Part shown: one piece after another, positions 7,587 to 16,471 of the stretch
Position numbering within the stretch: the first letter of the stretch is position 1
Layout of the letters: each line of letters starts with the position of its first letter
Origin: Deltaproteobacteria bacterium
Lineage (GTDB): Bacteria > Desulfobacterota > GWC2-55-46 > UBA9637
Direction of reading: 5' to 3'
Length of the DNA: 64,000 nt
Assembly (NCBI GenBank): GCA_030690165.1
Contig: JAUYHF010000042.1
Span: forward strand, 1 to 64,000
Notes under the pieces: model-generated
Told to the model about the DNA's origin: nothing
Databases searched by the model: none
What the model saw: only the letters and a program-made list of their open reading frames with translations
Position numbers and translations under genes: made by a program

Positions 7587-9008
7587 ATGAAGGCAATGCC
7601 TAAAACAAGAATAGAACGTGATTCGCTCGGCGAAAAAGATGTGCCCATGAATGCCTATTACGGCATACAGACACTAAGGGCAATTGAAAACTTTTCCATA
7701 AGCGGCATATCTCCGAAAAAAGAATTTGTATTAGCCTTTGCAATGGTGAAAAAGGCTGCTGCTATTGCCAATATGGCAACCGGGAACCTCAATAAAAGAA
7801 TCGGCATGGCGATTGTCAAGGCTGCGGACGAGATTATAAGCGGAAAACTGCACAATGAATTTGTTGTGGATGTGTATCAGGCGGGCGCAGGCACATCGCA
7901 CAACATGAATGCCAATGAGGTCATCGCAAATAGGGCAATAGAAATGCTCAGTGAGAAAAAGGGGAACTATAAAATCATCCACCCCAACGACCATGTTAAT
8001 ATGTCACAGTCAACGAATGACACGATACCAACAGGCATGAGGATTGCCAGTCTGTTTTTGACAAAAGAGTTATTATTGGAATTGAAGATGATGGAAAAGG
8101 CGCTATCAGATAAGGCAAAGGAATTTGACGGTATTATCAAATCGGCAAGAACCCATCTTCAGGATGCGGTGCCCATAAGGCTTGGACAGCAATTTCGCGC
8201 TTACGCAGCAGTAGTCTCAAAGGCGACAAAAAGAATTCAGCGGGCTGCAGAAGAATTAAAAGAACTTGGCATAGGCGCAACAGCAGCAGGCACAGGCATA
8301 AATACTCATCCTGCATACAGAAGGCATGTAATAATGGCATTGAAGGATATTACCGGGATAAAAGATTTAAGGCCTGCAAAGGACATGTTAGAGGCTATAA
8401 ACAGCATGGCGGATTTTGTAAATTTATCTCAGGGATTAAGAGGGCTTGCTATAGAACTTATAAAGATTGCCAATGATCTGCGGCTTTTAAGCTCAGGCCC
8501 AAGAACAGGTTTTGCCGAGATTATACTTCCCGCTGTTCAACCCGGTTCATCCATTATGCCTGGCAAGGTAAATCCGGTTATGGCTGAAATGATGAACATG
8601 GTCTGCTTTCAGGTTATCGGCAATGACCTGACAATCGCAATGGCAGCGCAGGCAGGCCAGCTTGAATTGAATGTAATGATGCCTGTAATAAACCATAACC
8701 TTCTCCAATCTTTGGAAATTCTTAAAAATGGCGTAAAGGCTTTTACAGAGCGGTGTGTAAAGGACATAAAGGCAGACAAGGCAAGATGCCGGGAGTTTGC
8801 AGAAAAGAGCGTTGGTCTTGCGACTGTCCTTAATCCATTCATCGGCTATGAAAAAGCGGCTGTTGTCGCAAAAGAGGCTGTTATAACCGGCAAAACCATA
8901 AGAGAGATAGTCCTTGAAAAGGGGATTCTTTCTAAAAAAGAGGTTGATAAAATTTTTAACCCAATGGCCATGACAAGACCGGGAATTATTAAAAGGCAGA
9001 AGATATGA
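7587..9008 (+). CDS. aspA: Aspartate ammonia-lyase
   Basis: 473 residues of the fumarase/aspartase superfamily. The signature G-S-S-I-M-P-G-K-V-N-P is at about residue 316. The N-terminal N-A-Y-Y-G-I-Q-T-L-R-A-I-E-N-F is the aspartase form rather than FumC, and the length fits (about 470). It converts aspartate to fumarate and ammonia in the cytoplasm, and the neighbouring aminopeptidase could supply amino acids. Fumarase activity cannot be fully excluded. Start at 7587 follows a weak AGGA; ATG 7596 is an alternative. The stop overlaps the next ATG (ATGA). Confidence 0.88.
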   Translation: MKAMPKTRIERDSLGEKDVPMNAYYGIQTLRAIENFSISGISPKKEFVLAFAMVKKAAAIANMATGNLNKRIGMAIVKAADEIISGKLHNEFVVDVYQAGAGTSHNMNANEVIANRAIEMLSEKKGNYKIIHPNDHVNMSQSTNDTIPTGMRIASLFLTKELLLELKMMEKALSDKAKEFDGIIKSARTHLQDAVPIRLGQQFRAYAAVVSKATKRIQRAAEELKELGIGATAAGTGINTHPAYRRHVIMALKDITGIKDLRPAKDMLEAINSMADFVNLSQGLRGLAIELIKIANDLRLLSSGPRTGFAEIILPAVQPGSSIMPGKVNPVMAEMMNMVCFQVIGNDLTIAMAAQAGQLELNVMMPVINHNLLQSLEILKNGVKAFTERCVKDIKADKARCREFAEKSVGLATVLNPFIGYEKAAVVAKEAVITGKTIREIVLEKGILSKKEVDKIFNPMAMTRPGIIKRQKI

Positions 9009-9955
9009 ACGGCCGTTACAACTCCCTTTCTGATTTTCTTAAGAATAAATTTGGCTGTAAGGTCTTTAAGGTCTCTTTGAATGCAGGCCTTAGCTGCCCT
9101 AACAGGGATGGCATAAAAAGCGCAGGCGGATGCATTTATTGCAATTCCGAACCAATGATGCCTTTGAATTATAGTGACAGCATGGGAATAAGAGAGCAGC
9201 TTTATCAAGGCATTGAATATATAAAAAACAGACATAATGCAAAAAAGTTTATCGCTTATTTTCAGATAAACACGAATACATATGCGCCTGTTACAACATT
9301 AGAAAGGCTTTACAAGGAAGGATTGAACCACCCTGATGTTGTTGGTCTGGCTGTTTCAACAAGGCCGGATTGCGTGGATAACGAGATTTTAGATTTATTG
9401 TCAAAACTTGCAAAAGAAAAATTCCTGTGGCTTGAACTCGGTCTTCAGTCCGCTCACGATAAAACCCTTAAACTAATAAACAGGTGTCATACAGTAGAAG
9501 ATTTTACCGATGCTGTTAAAATGGCAAAAGAAAGAAAAATTCCTGTGTGCGCCCATGTAATCCTTGGTCTTCCCGGCGAAAACAGAGAAGATATGCTTTC
9601 AACCGCAAGGATTTTGGCTAATATCGGGATATGGGGCATAAAACTTCATCACCTTCATATACACAAAGGCACAAGGCTTGAAGAGATGTATAATAAAGGC
9701 GGATTCATGCCTTTGGAGTTTGATGATTATGCCAATCTTGCAGCAGATTTTCTTCAAGAGATCCCTGAAGATGTTATAATGCATAGGTTATGCGGAGATA
9801 CGGCAAGGAGGTTTTTAATCGCCCCTGACTGGAGTGTCAATAAATTCTTAATATTAGACAGGATTAACAGGGTCTTGGAGGAAAGAGATACCTGGCAGGG
9901 TAAGGAGGTTTCATGTACGACACACGCATTACAAAGCTTGCAGACATTCTTGTAA
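9005..9955 (+). CDS. TIGR01212-type radical SAM protein (YhcC-like)
   Basis: 316 residues. The N-terminal C-P-N-R-D-G and G-G-C-I-Y-C-N give the spaced cysteines of this radical SAM subfamily. Downstream are S-T-R-P-D-C-V and W-L-E-L-G-L-Q-S, then G-L-P-G-E, all typical of YhcC-like enzymes related to Elp3/coproporphyrinogen-type radical SAM folds. The reaction is not established for this family. It is translationally coupled to aspA. Its 3' end overlaps the aminopeptidase start by 43 bases. Confidence 0.88.
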   Translation: MNGRYNSLSDFLKNKFGCKVFKVSLNAGLSCPNRDGIKSAGGCIYCNSEPMMPLNYSDSMGIREQLYQGIEYIKNRHNAKKFIAYFQINTNTYAPVTTLERLYKEGLNHPDVVGLAVSTRPDCVDNEILDLLSKLAKEKFLWLELGLQSAHDKTLKLINRCHTVEDFTDAVKMAKERKIPVCAHVILGLPGENREDMLSTARILANIGIWGIKLHHLHIHKGTRLEEMYNKGGFMPLEFDDYANLAADFLQEIPEDVIMHRLCGDTARRFLIAPDWSVNKFLILDRINRVLEERDTWQGKEVSCTTHALQSLQTFL

Positions 9956-10983
9956 ATTATTCCCTTAAAATAAAAAAAGGGGAACGGGCGCTAATCAATG
10001 CATCTTCAGAGCTTGCAAAACCGCTTGTGCTTGAGGTATATAAAAAGGTTTTGCAGGCAGGAGGCTATCCTGCTGTCAATATTGCGTTTGAGGAGATGAC
10101 TAATATATTTTACAAGATGGCAGCAAAGGAACAGCTTCTGGACTTTCCAAAGATAAAGTTTTTTGAGGCAAAGAATGTTGACTGCGTTATTAATATAAGG
10201 GCCTCTGTTAATAAAAAAGCGCTCTCAAATATAGATCCAAAGGTAATCAGCATGCGCAGCAAGGTTTTAATGCCAATACAGGAAGAGATTGTAAATAGAA
10301 AGCGTTGGGTTATCTGCAATTTCCCCACAAATGCCCTGGCGCAGGAAACTGACATGTCTCTGGAAGAGTATGAGGATTTTCTCTATGGCGCAACAAATAT
10401 AAACTGGGGCAAGGTTAAAAAAGAGGAGATGAATCTGAAGAGGATTCTGGATAAGGCTAATATTATAAGGATAGTCGGCAAGGATACTGATTTGACCCTC
10501 AGCATAAAGGGGCGAAAGGCTATCCCGTGCTGCGGCGAAAGGAATATGCCTGACGGGGAGGTGTTTTTGTCGCCGGTGGAGGATAGCGCCGAGGGGCAAA
10601 TCTATTACGATTTGCCTGCAATATATCAGGGCAAAGAGGTTCTTGGTATATGTTTAAAATTTAAAAAAGGCAGGGTTATAGAAGCAAAGGCAGAAAAGAA
10701 TCAGGGATTTCTTATCTCAATGCTGGATACAGACAAAGGCGCAAGGTATCTCGGTGAGGTGGGCATTGGCACAAATTACGGCATAAAACATTTTTCCAAG
10801 GACATTTTATTTGACGAAAAGATTGGCGGCACTGTCCATCTTGCGGTAGGCAGATCTTATGAAAGCGCAGGGGGCAAGAATAAATCTGCTATTCACTGGG
10901 ACATGATAAAGGATTTGAGAAATGGCGGAGCGATATATGTTGACGGGAAGGAGATTCAGAGGAATGGAAGGTTTGTGATATAA
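9913..10983 (+). CDS. M29-family metallo-aminopeptidase
   Basis: 356 residues of the AmpS/AmpT (thermophilic aminopeptidase) family. The C-terminal half shows the family core: S-P-V-E-D-S-A-E-G near 210, E-V-G-I-G-T-N near 275, D-E-K-I-G-G-T-V-H-L-A-V-G-R-S-Y, then S-A-I-H-W-D-M. The E, H and D residues in these motifs are the dinuclear metal ligands. It removes N-terminal residues from peptides. Slightly shorter than many M29 members (about 370-410). AAGGAGG lies five bases upstream of the ATG inside the preceding gene, and the stop forms one edge of a terminator hairpin. Confidence 0.88.
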   Translation: MYDTRITKLADILVNYSLKIKKGERALINASSELAKPLVLEVYKKVLQAGGYPAVNIAFEEMTNIFYKMAAKEQLLDFPKIKFFEAKNVDCVINIRASVNKKALSNIDPKVISMRSKVLMPIQEEIVNRKRWVICNFPTNALAQETDMSLEEYEDFLYGATNINWGKVKKEEMNLKRILDKANIIRIVGKDTDLTLSIKGRKAIPCCGERNMPDGEVFLSPVEDSAEGQIYYDLPAIYQGKEVLGICLKFKKGRVIEAKAEKNQGFLISMLDTDKGARYLGEVGIGTNYGIKHFSKDILFDEKIGGTVHLAVGRSYESAGGKNKSAIHWDMIKDLRNGGAIYVDGKEIQRNGRFVI

Positions 10984-11013
10984 AAGCTATCAGCTATCAG
11001 CTGACAGCTTTTA
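10981..11013. terminator. Bidirectional hairpin terminator shared by two convergent genes
   Basis: A 15-bp stem (10981-10995 with 10999-11013) closes a 3-base loop with one mismatch, which becomes a G-U pair on the minus-strand transcript. The left edge is the aminopeptidase TAA and the right edge is the response-regulator TAA (read on the minus strand). A-runs and T-runs flank the stem in both directions. Confidence 0.75.
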
Positions 11014-11388
11014 GCCTGAACCAGCAAAGGCAGCAATTTCACTTACAGCTTTTAAAAGGTCTATTGTTTTAAAGGGCTTTAGCAAATACCTCACCCCTGT
11101 TTTTTTAAAAAGCGTATCGGCTTCTCTATTCTTATCACCAGTGATGAACAATATCCTTTGTTTTATGGAAGGCGTTTTTTCAATGAGTCTCCTGTAAAAT
11201 TCTATTCCGTTCATTACAGGCATATCAATATCGCTTATTATGACGGCATATTTCCTGTCATATGCCATCTTCAATCCTCCCTCACCATTGCTGGCAGCAT
11301 CCACCTCATAACCCTCTTCGCTGAGTATAGCTGAAAGAAGCTCAAGGATACTATGTTCGCCATATATTACAAGAATGCGCCTTCTCAT
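11011..11388 (-). CDS. Stand-alone response-regulator receiver with degenerate acidic pocket
   Basis: 125 residues, a single receiver domain. The phosphoacceptor is the Asp in I-I-S-D-I-D-M-P (about residue 54). The switch Thr (F-I-T-G-D) and Lys (L-L-K-P-F) are present. The usual Asp-Asp or Glu-Asp pair after beta-1 is replaced: I-L-V-I-Y-G-E keeps only the Glu, so Mg2+ binding and phosphotransfer may be weakened. GGAGGT is placed well before the ATG. No histidine kinase is adjacent. Confidence 0.8.
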   Translation of the reverse strand: MRRRILVIYGEHSILELLSAILSEEGYEVDAASNGEGGLKMAYDRKYAVIISDIDMPVMNGIEFYRRLIEKTPSIKQRILFITGDKNREADTLFKKTGVRYLLKPFKTIDLLKAVSEIAAFAGSG

Positions 11389-11412
11389 ATGATATTACCT
11401 CCAGCAAACAGG

Positions 11413-11580
11413 TTATGATTTCAAATCTTTTTCTTTACCCCAGATAGATTCATTCGGGGGTTCAGCATTGCCTTCGTCGGACTTTGAGAATATAAAATCG
11501 CAATATGGACATGGGTTTGGCTCCTGAGGGGCTGCAGTATATGAGCACTTTTTGCATTTTGGGCATATCATCTTTTCCAT
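11413..11580 (-). CDS. Small zinc-ribbon protein
   Basis: 55 residues starting M-E-K-M-I-C-P-K-C-K-K-C, with a second knuckle C-P-Y-C 20 residues on, a simple four-cysteine zinc ribbon with an acidic C-terminal tail. The ATG at 11580 is chosen because AAAGGAGG lies just before it; the upstream ATG at 11607 lacks one. Such ribbons often act as adaptor or nucleic-acid-binding modules. It lies 24 bases upstream of the receiver gene, so the two are probably co-transcribed. Confidence 0.65.
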   Translation of the reverse strand: MEKMICPKCKKCSYTAAPQEPNPCPYCDFIFSKSDEGNAEPPNESIWGKEKDLKS

Positions 11581-11617
11581 GATGTCCTCCTTTCTTTTTA
11601 TCTGCATCTATCCGATC

Positions 11618-11911
11618 TTAATAGACAGGCGGCCTCTTGAGCCTGAATTTCAGCTCGCCGTGAGGCCATTCTTCAATTTTTTCAAATGCCGCAAGTCCAT
11701 ACTTTTCAAGAGAGGTCATGCTTGATTTAAGCCTCTTGAGCGCCATCAATCTTCTCCCTATCTTTTCTATTTCTCTAAAACTTATTTTGCACGAGACATC
11801 AACATCATCCGCGCTTGCAAGGAGCAGTATGTATAGCTTTAACTCTCCATTTGACAGGAGATGAAAAAAGTCTGAGCCGCTGAGATATTGCAGAAGCTCC
11901 GCCTTGTCCAT
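11618..11911 (-). CDS. Hypothetical winged-helix-like protein
   Basis: 97 residues, not confidently recognised. The layout (helix, S-N-G-E-L-K-L-Y-I-L-L-L-A, then I-S-F-R-E-I-E-K-I-G-R and S-M-T-S-L-E-K-Y-G-L) matches a winged-helix module as in replication-initiator or DnaD-like N-terminal domains. The start at 11911 has AAAAAGGAG upstream and is preferred over 11947. It is first in a three-gene minus-strand set with the zinc-ribbon and receiver genes. Confidence 0.5.
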   Translation of the reverse strand: MDKAELLQYLSGSDFFHLLSNGELKLYILLLASADDVDVSCKISFREIEKIGRRLMALKRLKSSMTSLEKYGLAAFEKIEEWPHGELKFRLKRPPVY

Positions 11912-11949
11912 AAACGCAGTTTCTCCTTTTTGGCTCTGATAAAACATGT

Positions 11950-11970
11950 CCCCGAATATTTCTATCGGGG
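11950..11970. repeat. Hairpin in the divergent gap
   Basis: CCCCGA (11950-11955) and TCGGGG (11965-11970) pair around a nine-base loop, about 40 bases upstream of the minus-strand gene's start. It may be a 5' leader hairpin of that transcript or an operator. Confidence 0.4.
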
Positions 11971-12075
11971 AAAGGCCTGATTATACTCAACGAATAATAA
12001 AATCAGTTATTAAATAGGATAAATAGTCTATCTTGTCAAGTAAAAAAGGATAATACAATTTTAAATTCATTTAAA

Positions 12076-12104
12076 TTGACAATACATGAGAAAGGGGATA
12101 TTTT
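12076..12104 (+). promoter_or_regulatory. Promoter for the XRE regulator gene, giving a very short leader
   Basis: TTGACA (12076-12081), 17 bases, TATTTT (12099-12104). Transcription should start around 12111, only about five bases before the ATG at 12116, and no Shine-Dalgarno sequence fits in that space. Confidence 0.5.
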
Positions 12105-12115
12105 AAATCCTTCTT

Positions 12116-12553
12116 ATGATAAAGGAACAGATTGGCAGAAAACTTAGAGAGATAAGGCAATCTAAGGGGCTTACCCAGAAGGCCCTGGCTAAAAAAACAG
12201 GGGTGGATTACACATACATTGGAAAGATAGAGCGGGCGGAACAGCTTCCATCCCTCGGAGTCCTGATAAAGATTTCCGACGCCCTTTCATTTCCCCTTGA
12301 GCGCTTCCTTATGGATGAATCAACCTTAAGATTGATTAACCTCTTGCCCATAGAAGGATACAGGGTTGCCCAGAGAAGGGAAATGCGGGAACTTTTGAGA
12401 ATACTGGACGATGTCCGCGAAGAAGATATCCCCCTTCTCATAGAAATAGTCCGGGTGCTGAAGAAACATAGAGAGGATAAATATAAGCTGCCGATGGCGG
12501 CAGAGTCTCGGTCAGTATATAAGAGGCTGAAAAAGGGGAAAGACCCTCTCTAA
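12116..12553 (+). CDS. XRE-family (Cro/CI-type) transcriptional regulator
   Basis: 145 residues. Residues 5-60 are a helix-turn-helix of the HTH_3 type (L-R-E-I-R-Q-S-K-G-L-T-Q-K-A-L-A-K-K-T-G-V-D, written here split for clarity, then Y-I-G-K-I-E-R). The C-terminal half is a charged helical segment likely for dimerisation. No peptidase or ligand domain is seen. The next gene, an FAD dehydrogenase, begins 17 bases downstream and may be its target or partner. No toxin gene neighbours it. Confidence 0.8.
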   Translation: MIKEQIGRKLREIRQSKGLTQKALAKKTGVDYTYIGKIERAEQLPSLGVLIKISDALSFPLERFLMDESTLRLINLLPIEGYRVAQRREMRELLRILDDVREEDIPLLIEIVRVLKKHREDKYKLPMAAESRSVYKRLKKGKDPL

Positions 12554-12570
12554 AGGCAAGAGGATGGGTG

Positions 12571-13914
12571 ATGAATACCTATGATGTTATCATAGTCGGC
12601 GCAGGCCCTGCCGGCATCTTTGCCGGTCTTGAGCTTCTTGCCTCTCAAAAAAAACTCAGGATTCTCCTTCTGGAAAAAGGAGATGACCTCCCTGATAGAA
12701 AACCTCATGATATATTTCACGGCTTTGGCGGCGCAGGCACATTCAGCGACGGCAAGCTAAACCTCTCTACAGCCGTTGGCGGTTTTTTAACCGATTACAT
12801 TGAGGAAGATAAGCTCGAAACTCTTATAGATTATGTTGACAAGATATTTATAAAATACGGTGCGCCTCAGGAACTGCACGGCACAGACGAGGGAGAGGTA
12901 AAAAGACTTGAAGAGATTTCAGCGAGAAACGGCTTAAGGCTTTTGCCTTTTAAGATAAGGCATCTCGGCACAGACAGGTGCTTTTCGCTTCTCGAGAATT
13001 TAAGAAAGAAATTAGACGCAGATGTTGATTTTCAGTTTAATTCCCCGGCATCAGAGATATTGAGGCAAGGGGATAAAGTTCTTGGTGTGAAAACAGCCGA
13101 CGGCAGAGAGTTTCTCGGAGATTTTGTAATCCTTGCGCCGGGCAGGAGCGGCTCGCACTGGCTGAGCGAGGAATCAAAGAAGCTTGGCCTTTCTACGGGA
13201 AATAACCCTATTGATATTGGTGTAAGGGTTGAGGTGCCAGCATCCATTATGAGGCCAATAACAGATGTGATGCACGAGGCAAAACTTTTATTTTACTCTA
13301 AGCGATTTAATGACCAGGTAAGAACATTCTGCATGAACCCCTACGGCATTGTAGTAAAAGAAAAGCACAAAGACTTTTGCACAGTAAACGGCCACAGCTT
13401 TTCTACAAAAAAAACCGATAATACAAACTTTGCAATCCTTGCCTCCACAACATTTACAGAGCCTTTTCATGAACCAATTGCATACGGCCAATATATCGCA
13501 AAGCTGGCGAATATCTTAAGCGAAGGGATACTTGTCCAGAGGCTTGGAGATTTGCTTCAGGGGAAAAGGTCAACCTTGGAAAGGATTAAAGAGGGGGTAG
13601 TCAAGCCTACGTTGAAGGATGCGGTCCCGGGCGACCTTTCATTTGCCATACCATACCGCTATCTCTCGGACATACTTGAGATGCTGGAGGCGCTTGATAA
13701 GATAGCTCCGGGGATATACTCAGCATCCACGCTCCTTTACGGCATAGAGGTGAAATTCTATTCCATGAGGCTTAAACTTACCAAAGACCTTGAAACAGAA
13801 GTTAAAAACCTCTTTGCCGCAGGCGACGGCGCCGGCATTACAAGGGGCATTATCCATGCAGCGGTGTCGGGGGTTGTGGCGGCGATGGAGATAATAAAGA
13901 GAACAGCCTATTAA
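12571..13914 (+). CDS. FAD-dependent dehydrogenase (COG2509 type)
   Basis: 447 residues. The N-terminal Rossmann motif is V-I-I-V-G-A-G-P-A-G-I-F-A-G with the acidic E of L-L-E-K-G. Next comes G-F-G-G-A-G-T-F-S-D-G-K-L-N, characteristic of this family. The distal FAD motif is L-F-A-A-G-D-G-A-G near residue 420. The substrate is unknown for most members. ATG at 12571 is preferred over the GTG at 12568. Co-directional with the XRE regulator just upstream. Confidence 0.85.
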   Translation: MNTYDVIIVGAGPAGIFAGLELLASQKKLRILLLEKGDDLPDRKPHDIFHGFGGAGTFSDGKLNLSTAVGGFLTDYIEEDKLETLIDYVDKIFIKYGAPQELHGTDEGEVKRLEEISARNGLRLLPFKIRHLGTDRCFSLLENLRKKLDADVDFQFNSPASEILRQGDKVLGVKTADGREFLGDFVILAPGRSGSHWLSEESKKLGLSTGNNPIDIGVRVEVPASIMRPITDVMHEAKLLFYSKRFNDQVRTFCMNPYGIVVKEKHKDFCTVNGHSFSTKKTDNTNFAILASTTFTEPFHEPIAYGQYIAKLANILSEGILVQRLGDLLQGKRSTLERIKEGVVKPTLKDAVPGDLSFAIPYRYLSDILEMLEALDKIAPGIYSASTLLYGIEVKFYSMRLKLTKDLETEVKNLFAAGDGAGITRGIIHAAVSGVVAAMEIIKRTAY

Positions 13915-13996
13915 GGGGTGAGACATAGCAAAAAAGGATTAAGTCGTATATTGGTACATGGTGATTGAAAAGGAGTAAGGATAGATATATTTTTGT

Positions 13997-14989
13997 TTAC
14001 GGCCGCACCTTCCTTAAAAACTCTGCGCTCTCTTCAGGCAGGCTTGTGTTTATATACATGCCGCTTCCAAGTTCAAAACCAGCAGCCTTTGAAATACGGG
14101 GTATTATGCTCACATACCAGTGGAAATATTCCAGATTACAGTCCTTCGGTTTATTGGAACGGATTACAAAATTGTAATCCGGATTGGATAGTCCATTATA
14201 AAGTTTGGACAGGATATTCTTAAGGGAAAAGGCCAGGCTTTTAATCTCTGCCCCTGTGATATCTCCGAATGATGCAGAATGTCTTTTGGGAAATATCCAT
14301 GTATGAAATGGTGAAAGCGCCGCGTAAGGGATAAATGTCAGAAAGTGTTCATCCTCTGCAACGATTCTTATTTTTTCTTCCTTTTCTTTTTTTGCCATCA
14401 TGCACATCAGGCACTCGCCTGTATCGTCAAAGAAATGGGCGGCTGCCTCAAGCCTGTCCCTGAACTGCACAGGCATTACAGGCGTCCCGATAAGCTGTGA
14501 ATGCGGATGTTCCAGAGATGTGCCTGCGCCTTCGCCGTGATTCTTAAAGATTATGACATGTTCAACCCGTGAGTCGCTGTATGCCTCAAGGAATCTATTT
14601 CTATAAATCTTTACTATCTCTTCCATCTCTTCCAATGAAAGCAGAGCCGGGTTCATATTATGGAGAGGGGTTTCAATTATAACCTCATGCACGCCAACGC
14701 CTGTAACGCTGCGTATGAGGCCGTCAACCCGCCTCTCTTTATTGCCGGAGTTGGATATGGCAGAAAACTTATTTGGCACTACCCTGGTCTTCCACCCGTT
14801 TGCATCGCTTATCCTGAAGGTCTCTCCAGGGGTCTTCGCTTCGTTTCCAGGACAGAATGGGCATGTTTCCACATACCTGGGAATATCCTTTTTAACTGCA
14901 GCGGTTTTGAAATCCTCAGGCTTCTTTGCCCTTTCTGTGGCAATGATTACCCATTCCCTTGTTATAAGATTTAGTCTAAGTTCTGACAT
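13997..14989 (-). CDS. galT: Galactose-1-phosphate uridylyltransferase
   Basis: 330 residues of the HIT superfamily. The N-terminus reads L-R-L-N-L-I-T-R-E-W-V-I-I-A; zinc ligands are in C-P-F-C-P; the catalytic H-P-H-S-Q is near residue 164 (nucleophile the second His), and a second HIT half follows (S-P-F-H-T-W-I-F-P). It exchanges UMP between UDP-glucose and galactose-1-phosphate. In bacteria lacking other Leloir genes nearby, such proteins can also be ADP-glucose or UDP-sugar phosphorylases, so substrate specificity is less certain than the fold. It is downstream of the ferritin-like gene with nine bases between. Confidence 0.85.
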   Translation of the reverse strand: MSELRLNLITREWVIIATERAKKPEDFKTAAVKKDIPRYVETCPFCPGNEAKTPGETFRISDANGWKTRVVPNKFSAISNSGNKERRVDGLIRSVTGVGVHEVIIETPLHNMNPALLSLEEMEEIVKIYRNRFLEAYSDSRVEHVIIFKNHGEGAGTSLEHPHSQLIGTPVMPVQFRDRLEAAAHFFDDTGECLMCMMAKKEKEEKIRIVAEDEHFLTFIPYAALSPFHTWIFPKRHSASFGDITGAEIKSLAFSLKNILSKLYNGLSNPDYNFVIRSNKPKDCNLEYFHWYVSIIPRISKAAGFELGSGMYINTSLPEESAEFLRKVRP

Positions 14990-14998
14990 AACAAAACC

Positions 14999-15484
14999 CT
15001 ACATTGACTTCATTATATCTTCCAATACCTTCACATGCATCCTTTCCTCGTCTGCAAGCTCTTTATACATTTCAGCACCGCCTTTGGTCGTTGCCTTTTC
15101 AGCCATGCCTTCAAAATATTCTGATGCGTACTTCTCCGTATGTATGGCCAATATTACAGCCTTTTTTACACTATCTATTGCATGGACAAGCTTTTCTACA
15201 TTTATCTCTTCAGTGAATATCTTTGGATCAGCGGCTCTGGAGACATAGTCTTCTATGGTCAACTCTTCCTCTGTAATCTCCTCGCCAAAGCCTGCCTCAG
15301 GATAATATCTATTTTCCAGTATACTTATGTGTCTTTTTTCTTCTTTCGCAAGTCTTTTAAATACATCCTTTACGGCCTTATCCTCTACCTTGTCTGCGAG
15401 TATGGAATAAAACGCAAAACCATTTCTTTCTATCAAAGAAGCAATCTCCACAGCCTCTTTTTCTTCAAGATGCTCAAAAACCAT
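14999..15484 (-). CDS. Ferritin-like diiron (rubrerythrin-domain) protein
   Basis: 161 residues, all-helical. Glu ligands recur in E-R-N-G-F-A-F-Y, A-K-E-E-K-R-H (E-x-x-H) and A-D-E-E-R-M-H (E-x-x-H), the four-helix-bundle diiron pattern of rubrerythrins. It lacks the C-terminal rubredoxin iron site (no C-x-x-C), so it is a truncated or erythrin-type member. A role in peroxide reduction or iron handling is likely. AGGAGGT precedes the ATG. Confidence 0.82.
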   Translation of the reverse strand: MVFEHLEEKEAVEIASLIERNGFAFYSILADKVEDKAVKDVFKRLAKEEKRHISILENRYYPEAGFGEEITEEELTIEDYVSRAADPKIFTEEINVEKLVHAIDSVKKAVILAIHTEKYASEYFEGMAEKATTKGGAEMYKELADEERMHVKVLEDIMKSM

Positions 15485-15552
15485 GGCAACCTCCTATTGT
15501 AGCTTTCTATGAATTTATCAGAGATGGGCTTAACTGGCAAGTCAAATAAAAG

Positions 15553-15591
15553 TAATGATTGAATCAACCATTAAATAGTGATAGAACACTA
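15553..15591 (+). promoter_or_regulatory. fabI promoter with two inverted repeats
   Basis: TAATGATTGA/TCAACCATTA (15553-15573) is a 21-bp near-perfect palindrome. A candidate promoter TTGAAT (15560-15565), 16 bases, TAGAAC (15582-15587) overlaps it, and TAGTG/CACTA (15576-15591) forms a second inverted repeat over the -10 box. The layout suggests a repressor controlling fabI. Confidence 0.45.
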
Positions 15592-15619
15592 ATGATTACA
15601 CATACAAGGAGGTTTTTAA

Positions 15620-16390
15620 ATGGGTTTGCTGAATAATAAAAAGGGAATCATTTTCGGCGTTGCAAACGAGAGGAGCATTGCATGGGCGATAGCGCAGGCG
15701 CTGCATAAAGAAGGGGCGGAGCTTGCATTTACATATGTTGGAGATGCGCTTAAAGAAAGGGTTATGCCGCTGGCTCAGGGCATTGGTTCAAAACTGATTC
15801 TGCCATGCGATGTGGCAAAGGATAATGAGATAGATGCGGTGTTTAACACGGTTAAAGAGGCATGGGGCGGATTGGATATCCTCGTTCACTCTGTTGCCTT
15901 TGCAAATAAGGATGAGCTAAAAGGCATGTATGCGGATACCTCAAGAGAAGGCTTCAGGCTGGCAATGGATGTGAGCGCCTATTCCCTTGTGGCATTGGCA
16001 AAGCGGGCATATCCGTTAATGGAAGGCAGAAGCGGAAGCATTATAACCTTAACCTATTATGGCAGCGAAAAGGTTATTCCCAATTATAATGTCATGGGTG
16101 TTGCAAAGGCGGCGCTTGAGGCAAGCGTTAAGTATCTTGCGGCTGACCTGGGGCAGAAGGGCATAAGGGTCAATGCCATATCAGCGGGCCCTGTAAAGAC
16201 CCTTGCAGCCATGGGCATTGCAGGTTTCAGGGATATATTGAACGTCGTAGAAAAAAAAGCGCCTTTGAAGCGAAATGTCACAACAGAAGATGTAGCAAAG
16301 ACAGCCCTGTATCTCTTAAGCGACCTGTCCAGCGGAGTTACAGGCGAGATTATCTATGTGGATGCAGGATATAATATTGTGGGAATGTAA
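15620..16390 (+). CDS. fabI: Enoyl-[acyl-carrier-protein] reductase (NADH)
   Basis: 256 residues, SDR fold. The N-terminal [14 protein letters not shown] is diagnostic of FabI, and the catalytic Tyr/Lys are in Y-N-V-M-G-V-A-K near residues 156-163. S-A-G-P-V-K-T-L-A follows, as in FabI substrate loops. It makes the last reduction of each fatty-acid elongation round. AAGGAGG precedes the ATG. It appears monocistronic, with a palindrome-bearing promoter. Confidence 0.93.
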   Translation: MGLLNNKKGIIFGVANERSIAWAIAQALHKEGAELAFTYVGDALKERVMPLAQGIGSKLILPCDVAKDNEIDAVFNTVKEAWGGLDILVHSVAFANKDELKGMYADTSREGFRLAMDVSAYSLVALAKRAYPLMEGRSGSIITLTYYGSEKVIPNYNVMGVAKAALEASVKYLAADLGQKGIRVNAISAGPVKTLAAMGIAGFRDILNVVEKKAPLKRNVTTEDVAKTALYLLSDLSSGVTGEIIYVDAGYNIVGM

Positions 16391-16471
16391 ATTTACTTGC
16401 GCAGGTTTAGTCATAGGTAAAGCCATTGAAAGATTATAGAGCAAACCGAGATATGCTGAAAAAAAGGCGCT

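Noticed and set aside
12116-12553. Antitoxin of a toxin-antitoxin pair
   Set aside because: The next gene is a full-length FAD dehydrogenase and the previous genes are on the other strand; no toxin-sized ORF is adjacent.
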